A stretch of 6,661 nucleotides of DNA from Chloroflexota bacterium (GTDB lineage: Bacteria > Chloroflexota > FW602-bin22 > JAMCYS01): assembly GCA_021847625.1 (NCBI GenBank), contig JAJZQK010000188.1, forward strand, positions 1 to 6,661. The letters are read 5' to 3'. Position 1 is the first letter of the stretch, and each line of letters opens with the position of its first letter. The notes under the pieces are model-generated. The model ran no database searches. It saw only the letters and a list, made by a program, of their open reading frames with translations, and was not told where the DNA came from. A program made the translations under genes and the position numbers. Below, one piece after another: positions 1 to 5,230 of this stretch.

Positions 1-2981
1 GGCATCTGCTCCCGCATGTAGTCCGGCATCGGGATCTGCTGGCCGACCCGCTCCAGCATCGTCTCCATCACCTTCGGCATCATCGCGGGGAGGAGGCGGG
101 GAAAGAGGACGGGATACGCCGGGCGCATGGCGTTCAGCACGAGACCGCCCAGTGGTCCTGCCTGGCCGACCGCTCGCATGATTGCCCCCATCTTCAGCGG
201 CATCGCGTCGAGCAGCTCCGGCCACATCGTGTCCATCAGGCCGGCAAACCCGCGGGGGGTCATCAGGGCGATCATCGCCTCGAAGACCGCCCACTGGCGC
301 ATGACCTCGGGATTGGGGTCTTCGAACTCGAAGCCAAGCCCTCGGCAGGCAAACGACGCCAGGTCGTGCACCGGCACGTGACTGCCCCGCTTCTCGCTGG
401 CTAGGCGAAGCTGGAACTGGCAACACGGGCAGAGGGCGAGGACGGCCTCGGCGCCGACGACCGTCGCTTCCTTCAGGCGGATGTCGCCGACGTCGTGGGC
501 GACCTGCGGGTCCTTTAGCAGTGTGAGAACCGAACCGCAGCAGTGAGCCTCCTCGTGGTGGTGCGTCATCTCGACGAATTCCACCCCCGGTATGGCCTTG
601 ATCACGTCGCGTGGTGGCTCGTAGACACCCGACACGCGGCCGATATGACACGAGTCGTGCCAGGTGACCTTGGTGGCCGGCACCTCGTGCGTGAACTTGA
701 AGGTGCCCTCCTTCAGCTTGTCGGAGATCACCTCGCTATAGTGCTTGGCCTGGATCTGATAGGGGATACCCAGCTTCTCGGCCCACTCCGGGTAGACCCA
801 GCGCCACATCATATCGCAGGCGGGGCAGGAGGAGATGACGGTATCGGCGCCCGTCGCCTTGACGGCGGCGACGTTCTTGCGCAGCGTCTGGGCGAAGAGA
901 TCCCACTTCCCTGCCACCAACATCGGCGTCCCGCAGCAGCTCTCCTTCTCGCCCATGTACGTGTAGTCGACTCCTGCTTCATCCAGGAGGCGGGCGGAGG
1001 CTTGGCCTATGTCGTGCTCCACGTAGCTGGCCGTGCAGCCGGCAAAGTACACGGCCGGCGCCTTCTTCCCGGGCCAGTGCTTTGCCTTCAGATCCTCGGG
1101 GAACCAGTTCGACCTGTCACGCCGGTAGCCGGCCCAGATGTCCCCTTCCTTGTGGAGGGCCGCCGCCATTATCTCAAACGGCGGGAAGGTCATCTTCCTC
1201 TTTTCCTCGACGAGCTGGCCGCGCAGCTTCATCCAAGAAGGCTCGATCGGCAGCGCCGCCGAGCACCGCTGATTGCATAGCTCGCACGTCGTGCACGCGA
1301 GTATCGTGTCGACCATCTTCTGGTCCCAGTTCGCGTGGCCCTCCATATACTGACGCAGCCAATACCACTTCCCGCGGGGGCTCTGGCTCTCCCAGCCACG
1401 GCCGTAGAACTGGTCGCACTCTTCCACGCAGTAGCCGCATTGCGAGCATGAGTAGGCGTACCAGGCGACGTCGGGCGGGATATCACGCACCGGCGCCGCC
1501 GGCCGCTCGCCAATCTGGGTGATGACGTGGTTGCCGAAGGGGCGGATGAGTGGCTCGAACTGGCCGGCCAGGCTCAGCGCCATCCCGAGCATCCCGTTGC
1601 CGATCACCTTGCGGGGGTTCATAATGCCGTGGGGGTCGACGCGCATCTTGAGCCCGCGCAGGCGACTGGTCCGTTCGCGCCCGAGAATGTGATAGGCCCA
1701 CTTCGAGAAGTACAGGCCGGTTGCGTACGGTCGGCCGCCGTGCCGCTCGGCGATCTTCATCACCGTGAGCACCAGACCGAAGACGAAGTTGTAGGTGAAG
1801 TGGCGCTGGTCGCTCGGAATGAACCCGAGGATGACGGCCTCCGGTTCGCCGCCGGTGCCTTGGCGGATGATCACGCCTTCCTTCACGATCGGTTGGTTGA
1901 CCTTGCGCTCGATGTCGGCCATCGCCGCCCCCAGCCGGGAAAGCGGCACGACCACCTCCGCCGGCACCAGCGAAGGGCCGAGCCTCTTCACGACCATCAG
2001 CTTGAAGCGATGCTGCCATTCGTGCTCGGCGATCCTCTCGGCGAGCACCTCCCCCTCGAAGCGGTGCGCAATCTCCTCCAGAGCCTTGGTCACTTGCTCT
2101 CGGTGCTCGGCCCGGAAGGCAAGGGTGGCCAGATAGGCCGCGGGCAGGATGACGCGCTCCTCGGTCGGATGCCCATGGTGTTCGAGCATCGGCGACCGGT
2201 TCTTCAGTTCCGCCATGCGGGGATTGATGAAGACCAGCGACCAGATCGGCAGGTCGGCGTCGGCGATAGCCTGGATGGCGTCCTGCAGCTTCTCCGCGTC
2301 GGGGAAGGCGGCGGCGGCCAGCGCCAGGTCCTGCTGACGCTGCACCCTGAGGGTCACTTCGGTGATGAAGCCCGTGATACCCTCGGCGTCCGCCACCAGG
2401 TCGAGATCCTCGCCGCTCACCTCGCGCACCTCGGCGTTGGGGAGGACGACCCGGGCGGAGACGACATTACTGCTGAACCACCCGTATTGGTAGGAGCCGA
2501 TACCGGCGCCACCCTGGGCGAGCCAGCCGCCGACGGTGGAAGAAGGCGCGCTCGTAGGATAGAGGCGCAAGGCCAATCCGTGGGGCCCGAGCGTGCGTTC
2601 GAGCTTCTCCCAGGTGATGCCCGGTTGCACGGTGACGGTCTCGTTCTCGACGTCTACGTCTCTCACCTTCTGCATACGGAAGAAGTCGACGACGATGCCT
2701 CGCTCGAGGGGCACGGCCCCGCCGTAGCCGGACGAGGCCTTGCCCCGGGGCGTGAGGGGACAGCGCTCCTTTGCGGCCCAACGCACCAGGTCCACTATCT
2801 CGGTTTCGTCGGCCGGCTGCACCACGGCGTCTGGCGTGGTGTTGCCGATCAGAGGCTTGACTAGGCTCGGTATGGCCGCGATGTCGTGGCCATACAGTTC
2901 GCGCTCGGTGGGGTCGAAGTTGGCGCGAGGTCCGAAAATCTCTTCCAGGGCCCTTCGCATCTCCATCGTGTTCGCGCTCAT
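1..2981 (-). CDS. FAD-binding oxidase / 4Fe-4S / double CCG-domain fusion oxidoreductase (C-terminus runs off the left edge)
   Basis: One open frame gives 993 residues with no stop; the true C-terminus lies beyond position 1. Order of domains: an FAD-binding (PCMH/FAD_binding_4) domain at about 40-215, with PRGKASSGYGG (78-88) and a TVGGWLAQGGAGIGS stretch near 150-163; an FAD-oxidase C-terminal cap at about 220-460, ending in DPHGIMNPRKV; two 4Fe-4S motifs (C512, C515, C518, C522 and C563, C566, C569, C573); two CCG domains (C649, C682-C683, C719, C722 and C778, C814-C815, C851, C853-C854); and a Met-rich tail from about 880. Known relatives (GlcD-GlcF fusions, YdiJ-type D-2-hydroxyacid dehydrogenases) oxidise 2-hydroxy acids and pass electrons to a quinone or other carrier; this one's substrate is unknown. 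The start chosen is ATG 2981, with GGAGG 11 bases upstream. An in-frame ATG at 2999 would add six residues but has no good ribosome binding site. No signal peptide or membrane helix is evident. Domain assignment is firm; the reaction is inferred. Confidence 0.93.
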   Translation of the reverse strand, partial: MSANTMEMRRALEEIFGPRANFDPTERELYGHDIAAIPSLVKPLIGNTTPDAVVQPADETEIVDLVRWAAKERCPLTPRGKASSGYGGAVPLERGIVVDFFRMQKVRDVDVENETVTVQPGITWEKLERTLGPHGLALRLYPTSAPSSTVGGWLAQGGAGIGSYQYGWFSSNVVSARVVLPNAEVREVSGEDLDLVADAEGITGFITEVTLRVQRQQDLALAAAAFPDAEKLQDAIQAIADADLPIWSLVFINPRMAELKNRSPMLEHHGHPTEERVILPAAYLATLAFRAEHREQVTKALEEIAHRFEGEVLAERIAEHEWQHRFKLMVVKRLGPSLVPAEVVVPLSRLGAAMADIERKVNQPIVKEGVIIRQGTGGEPEAVILGFIPSDQRHFTYNFVFGLVLTVMKIAERHGGRPYATGLYFSKWAYHILGRERTSRLRGLKMRVDPHGIMNPRKVIGNGMLGMALSLAGQFEPLIRPFGNHVITQIGERPAAPVRDIPPDVAWYAYSCSQCGYCVEECDQFYGRGWESQSPRGKWYWLRQYMEGHANWDQKMVDTILACTTCELCNQRCSAALPIEPSWMKLRGQLVEEKRKMTFPPFEIMAAALHKEGDIWAGYRRDRSNWFPEDLKAKHWPGKKAPAVYFAGCTASYVEHDIGQASARLLDEAGVDYTYMGEKESCCGTPMLVAGKWDLFAQTLRKNVAAVKATGADTVISSCPACDMMWRWVYPEWAEKLGIPYQIQAKHYSEVISDKLKEGTFKFTHEVPATKVTWHDSCHIGRVSGVYEPPRDVIKAIPGVEFVEMTHHHEEAHCCGSVLTLLKDPQVAHDVGDIRLKEATVVGAEAVLALCPCCQFQLRLASEKRGSHVPVHDLASFACRGLGFEFEDPNPEVMRQWAVFEAMIALMTPRGFAGLMDTMWPELLDAMPLKMGAIMRAVGQAGPLGGLVLNAMRPAYPVLFPRLLPAMMPKVMETMLERVGQQIPMPDYMREQM

Positions 2982-3008
2982 GCGGGCGGGTACCTCCATT
3001 CTTGCTTG

Positions 3009-3022
3009 CGTGCTTTCGCACG
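3009..3022 (-). promoter_or_regulatory. Leader hairpin with GAAA (GNRA) tetraloop
   Basis: In the minus-strand transcript CGTGC-GAAA-GCACG makes a 5-bp stem closed by a GNRA-type tetraloop, an unusually stable small hairpin. It lies about 12 bases upstream of the GGAGG of the oxidoreductase gene and does not cover it. It may stabilise the mRNA or structure the leader; there is no sign of a riboswitch aptamer. Confidence 0.4.
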
Positions 3023-3046
3023 GGGGAAACGACGGCTCGCTTGCTA

Positions 3047-3064
3047 ACCCTACCAGTGTAGGGT
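3047..3064. promoter_or_regulatory. Perfect inverted repeat, probable operator just downstream of the promoter
   Basis: ACCCTAC and GTAGGGT form a perfect 7-bp inverted repeat separated by CAGT. Relative to the predicted start near 3072 it covers about +9 to +26 of the oxidoreductase transcript. A repressor bound there would block transcription; alternatively it forms a short hairpin near the 5' end of the mRNA. The regulator is not in the window. The symmetry is seen directly; the operator role is inferred. Confidence 0.5.
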
Positions 3065-3077
3065 ATAGTTATGACAG

Positions 3078-3107
3078 ACTATAATCTAGCTCGTGCCCCT
3101 ATGTCAA
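3078..3107 (-). promoter_or_regulatory. sigma70-type promoter of the FAD/Fe-S oxidoreductase gene
   Basis: On the minus strand a perfect -35 box TTGACA (3107-3102) is followed by an 18-base spacer and a -10 box TATAGT (3083-3078; 5 of 6 consensus bases). Transcription would start near 3072, giving a leader of about 90 bases before the ATG at 2981. It lies between the amidohydrolase remnant and the oxidoreductase gene, so the oxidoreductase gene is probably transcribed independently of the broken gene upstream. Confidence 0.75.
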
Positions 3108-3114
3108 GGGTCAG

Positions 3115-3130
3115 GAGAGCCTGAGAGCCT
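3115..3130. repeat. Tandem 8-bp repeat just upstream of the -35 box
   Basis: GAGAGCCT occurs twice head to tail with no gap. On the minus strand it lies at roughly -43 to -58 relative to the predicted start, immediately upstream of the -35 box, where an activator often binds. Two copies of 8 bp are exact but short, so chance cannot be ruled out. Confidence 0.35.
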
Positions 3131-3170
3131 CCCGGTCTCCGCATCCTAGAACCCAATCTTCGGTCCAGAC

Positions 3171-3866
3171 CTAGGCCGTGTACTCATACACCTTGGCGCC
3201 GTTGACGTAAACCTGCTCCACGCGGGAGAGCGCCTCGAGGGGAGGGCCCGACAGGATCTGTAGGTCCGCGTCTTTGCCGGGCGTGAGGCTGCCCAGGCGG
3301 GCGCCCACGCCCATTATCTCGGCCGGGTTGATCGTGACCGCGCGCAGCGCCTCATCAGGGCACATGCCGTCCCTAACGGCGACGATGACGGACAGCATGA
3401 GCAGATTCACCGGCACGACCCAGTGATCGGTGACGATCGCCACCTTCACCCCCGCCTGCGCCAGCATCCCTGGCGTGCGCGTGGTGCGGTCGCGCAGCTC
3501 CACCTTGGTCCGAGCCGTCATCAGTGGGCCGACCATGACGGGTATGTCGCGTCTGCTCAGCTCGTCGGCCACTTTGTATGCCTCGGTGGCGTGCTCGATC
3601 GTGAGACGGAAGCCAAACTCGTCGGCGATGCGGATGGCCGTCATGATATCGTCGGCCCGGTGCGCGTGCAGCCGCAGGGGAATCTCGCCTTGTAGGACTC
3701 TGGCGAGCGACTCCAGGCGCAGGTCCCGGTCGAACGGCTTGCCGTTTTCCGGCTGAGCTTGCTTCGCCAGGTAGTTCTGGGCTCGTACCAACTGATCGCG
3801 GAGGATGGCCGCCGTGGCCATGCGGGTGGAGGGCATTTTCTTGTGAGCATGGACAGTTAGACACAC
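3171..3866 (-). pseudogene. Amidohydrolase (COG1228, imidazolonepropionase-like), N-terminally truncated
   Basis: The 231-codon frame matches the C-terminal part of metal-dependent amidohydrolases, usually about 385 residues long. Visible family features are KKMPSTRM at the start of homology (9-16), the likely metal-ligand histidines of strands 5 and 6 (H67/H69 in LHAHR, H92 in IEHAT), the catalytic aspartate of strand 8 (D147 in VTDHW), and the NPAEIMGVGARLGSLTPGKDADL stretch typical of the family's C-terminal end (about 180-202, given here only as the ending). Missing are the first 150 or so residues, including the strand-1 HxH motif, so an enzyme made from this frame should be inactive. 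Upstream there is an immediate in-frame TAA (3869-3867), then a GTG, and none of the three frames beyond it resembles the missing part. Truncation by insertion of the element on the right is the simplest reading; an assembly join is the alternative. Confidence 0.8.
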
Positions 3867-3918
3867 TTACCCTGCGCTGGACCGACCGCGACCCGGTGCC
3901 CGCAGGCTTGGCGGGCGG

Positions 3919-3947
3919 TTGCACATAGAATCGACATGACGTATACT
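3919..3947 (+). promoter_or_regulatory. Leftmost promoter of the element
   Basis: TTGCAC (3919-3924) and TATACT (3942-3947) are separated by exactly 17 bases. The -10 box matches 5 of 6 consensus bases, the -35 box 3 of 6 (the important TTG). Transcription would begin near 3954 and reach the gene at 4048 after a leader of about 95 bases. It points away from the broken amidohydrolase. Confidence 0.55.
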
Positions 3948-3985
3948 CATTGAGCAAGCCGGGCGGACCTGGCCCGTCCCGCAAG

Positions 3986-4018
3986 CGCTAGTGCCTTACC
4001 GCTAGCGGCCCGGCCGCT
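3986..4018. promoter_or_regulatory. Cluster of overlapping palindromes in the leader of the first element gene
   Basis: Three symmetric pieces overlap: CGCTAG (3986-3991) pairing with CTAGCG (4002-4007); the 10-bp palindrome CCGCTAGCGG (3999-4008); and AGCGGCC-C-GGCCGCT (4004-4018), 7 bp on each side of one base. The first and third cannot form together in RNA because both use 4004-4007. The cluster lies between the promoter and the ribosome binding site, so it could be a repressor operator or a pair of alternative leader hairpins. No U-run follows, so it is not a standard intrinsic terminator. Confidence 0.45.
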
Positions 4019-4047
4019 CCCCCAACACCTGTAAGGAGGTGCGTAAG

Positions 4048-4806
4048 ATGAAACAGCCATGGGACGTGGCAGGAATCCCGTTGGAGACTCAGCAGGCAGG
4101 CGACGCGTTGATGCCGTGTGCTCTGGCACGCCGCAGAATCTACGTGAACGGCTGCACCGAAAACGTTGCCAAGACGATCCAACGCCTGACTGCTGACGCT
4201 CAATCGTGGGGCGAGACAGCTCCCGGAGACGACGAAACAAAGCCAGTATTGCGCTTCTTGGGCCCGGCGAAGCCTCCCCGCTATGGGTCGCCCAATGGTG
4301 AACCGCTAATGCTGGATATGCACGCCGCGGTCTGGGCTAACGCCTCCCCAGGGACAACCCTCCCATTTCTTGAGACGAACGAGCAGTTACCGGCCGTTAG
4401 GTTCTCGCTGTATAGAGTTGGCGGCGAGCGAACAGAAATAGAGATGACGTATCGACCCGGGGCGGTCGGAAAGTATGTCAAGGCGCTGGTCGAATCATTG
4501 TGCCACCGGTATCCGCAACTGGAAGAAACACGGAAGACTGGAGACGAGCAAGATGCGAAACCTACACCAACGCGGCGGGCCGCACAGCAACATGGTGGGC
4601 CGACGATTTCGGGCGGGTGCATGCGGTGGCGTCAAGATGTGCAGAGGTATCTACAGCAGCTGCCTCAAGCCGAAGATCCTACCCTGGATGGCCTATGCAA
4701 AATGCTGTTCGTAACCCATGACTACGTTCGGCAGCTTTCTAGTCAACACAAGGACTGCTGCTTTGACTGGCTGGACGTGAAGCGCTCACGGAAAGTGCCC
4801 CAGTAG
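4048..4806 (+). CDS. Protein of unknown function, first gene of the element
   Basis: The 252-residue product is not recognised. The start is ATG 4048, with a near-perfect AAGGAGG (4033-4039) 8 bases upstream; the GTG at 4039 overlaps that site and is rejected. No signal peptide or membrane helix is seen. Residues about 85-160 look like a folded alpha/beta part (FSLYRV, TEIEMTY, then a helix GKYVKALVESLCHRYPQLEE). Residues 161-190 are a polar, charged linker. Residues 212-233 (TLDGLCKML, then THDYVRQLSSQ) have the spacing of a helix-turn-helix. Near its end is a CC pair (237-238). The gene seems less GC-rich than its neighbours, in keeping with foreign origin. Its place behind the outermost promoter of the element would fit a regulator, but this is only inference. 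Confidence 0.75.
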   Translation: MKQPWDVAGIPLETQQAGDALMPCALARRRIYVNGCTENVAKTIQRLTADAQSWGETAPGDDETKPVLRFLGPAKPPRYGSPNGEPLMLDMHAAVWANASPGTTLPFLETNEQLPAVRFSLYRVGGERTEIEMTYRPGAVGKYVKALVESLCHRYPQLEETRKTGDEQDAKPTPTRRAAQQHGGPTISGGCMRWRQDVQRYLQQLPQAEDPTLDGLCKMLFVTHDYVRQLSSQHKDCCFDWLDVKRSRKVPQ

Positions 4807-4809
4807 TCA

Positions 4810-4860
4810 CCACACAAAAGACCACACAAAACCCCACATTCTTCCCCACAAAGCCCCACA
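4810..4860 (+). repeat. Phased CCACA repeat array (iteron/operator-like or Rho rut-like)
   Basis: CCACA occurs five times at 4810, 4822, 4834, 4846 and 4856, i.e. steps of 12, 12, 12 and 10 bases, all in the same orientation. The first two units share CCACACAAAA; the last three carry extra C before the core. The stretch begins 3 bases after the stop codon at 4804-4806, and 4807-4860 contains only two G on the plus strand. Direct repeats of about one helical turn suggest iterons or an operator array upstream of the replication operon. The C-rich, G-poor strand with regularly spaced C also fits a Rho-utilisation site ending the upstream transcript. TTCCCCACA (4842-4850) differs at two positions from the DnaA box TTATCCACA. 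Confidence 0.7.
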
Positions 4861-4870
4861 GACGCATAGT

Positions 4871-4915
4871 TAGCCGCCCTGTATTCTACCAGTAGATCAC
4901 ACATGGAGGCGGCTA
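4871..4915 (+). promoter_or_regulatory. 8-bp inverted repeat covering the ribosome binding site of the small-protein operon
   Basis: TAGCCGCC (4871-4878) is the exact reverse complement of GGCGGCTA (4908-4915), 29 bases apart. The second arm takes in the end of the GGAGG (4905-4909), the spacer and the A of the start codon at 4915. In mRNA this stem would reduce ribosome access; as DNA the arms could be a split operator. No convincing -35/-10 pair was found here (TATTCT at 4882-4887 has no matching -35). Confidence 0.45.
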
Positions 4916-5076
4916 TGAGTAACAACGTCAACGTACCACTGCCCGCACCGGCGCGCCTGGCCCTGGTCGCTCTTGCCCAGCGAGAGCTAAGGCACCCACG
5001 CCAGCAAGCGGCGCTTCTGCTGATAGAAGCCCTCCGCGAACGTGGAGTGCTGGCCGACGAAGGGCGGCAGGGGTAA
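4915..5076 (+). CDS. Small ribbon-helix-helix-like putative DNA-binding protein
   Basis: The frame gives 53 residues from ATG 4915, with GGAGG 5 bases upstream, to TAA 5074-5076. The layout matches Arc/CopG/omega-type ribbon-helix-helix proteins: a short beta strand (about 3-9, NNVNVPLP), a first helix (about 11-26), a turn, and a second helix (about 28-45, PRQQAALLLIEALRERG), with alternating hydrophobic positions; the size equals Arc. Such proteins act as dimers, inserting the paired strands into the DNA major groove, and often bind tandem short repeats and repress their own operon. The phased CCACA array and the inverted repeat just upstream are natural candidate targets. It is the first gene of a compact operon, 3 bases before the next start. 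The fold is judged by eye from the pattern, not from a profile match; an unrelated short helical protein is possible. Confidence 0.7.
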   Translation: MSNNVNVPLPAPARLALVALAQRELRHPRQQAALLLIEALRERGVLADEGRQG

Positions 5077-5079
5077 GCG

Positions 5080-5220
5080 ATGCAGCAGCTTCTTGAGAAC
5101 GAACGCGAGGCCTCGCCTGCCCAGCTGGCCGCCTGGCGGCAACTATGGGCGTTGCTCCTGGCACCGACCGAGGATGAGCGCCAGCGAGAGACCGAGGACG
5201 AAGCGCGGCGGACCGCGTGA
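5080..5220 (+). CDS. 46-residue acidic protein of unknown function
   Basis: The frame runs from ATG 5080 to TGA 5218-5220, 3 bases after the stop of the gene before it; a GGCAGGGG stretch just upstream can serve as a ribosome binding site. Residues 1-30 form one predicted amphipathic helix with a Trp/Leu-rich end (AAWRQLWALLLAP), followed by a highly charged tail rich in Glu, Asp and Arg (31-46). No known domain is recognised. Its stop codon overlaps the ribosome binding site of the primase gene, so translation of the two is probably coupled. Its fixed place between the ribbon-helix-helix-like gene and the primase gene suggests an accessory part in replication or its control, which is inference only. 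Confidence 0.6.
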   Translation: MQQLLENEREASPAQLAAWRQLWALLLAPTEDERQRETEDEARRTA

Positions 5221-5230
5221 GGTGGTGTGA

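Noticed and set aside
543..1280. Plus-strand open frame of 245 codons
   Set aside because: It is antisense to the cysteine-rich CCG domains of the oxidoreductase and shows no domain or ribosome binding site of its own.
1527..2864. Plus-strand open frame of 445 codons
   Set aside because: It lies wholly antisense to the FAD-binding half of the oxidoreductase, whose protein motifs are clear. The translation is rich in His, Gly, Arg, Asp and Leu without a domain, as expected for the complement of a GC-rich gene.
2467..3021. Minus-strand frame of 184 codons overlapping the oxidoreductase start
   Set aside because: It is in another frame of the same strand; the true frame contains the FAD-binding motifs and has GGAGG before ATG 2981.
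3080..3085. Perfect TATAAT on the plus strand
   Set aside because: No -35-like hexamer is found 16-18 bases upstream and no extended -10 TG; it simply overlaps the minus-strand -10 box.
3100..3170. Possible intrinsic terminator after the amidohydrolase remnant
   Set aside because: Short complementary pieces such as GGTC/GACC exist, but there is no stable GC stem followed by a T run on either strand.
3867..3984. Continuation of the amidohydrolase through a frameshift
   Set aside because: All minus-strand frames beyond the TAA were read; none resembles the missing N-terminal part, so a simple indel does not explain the truncation.
3373..3984. Minus-strand frame of 203 codons crossing the element boundary
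   Set aside because: Over most of its length it is a shadow of the amidohydrolase frame, and its first 40 or so residues have no recognisable domain or ribosome binding site.
4810..4860. CRISPR array
   Set aside because: The units are about 12 bases with no room for unique spacers of CRISPR length.
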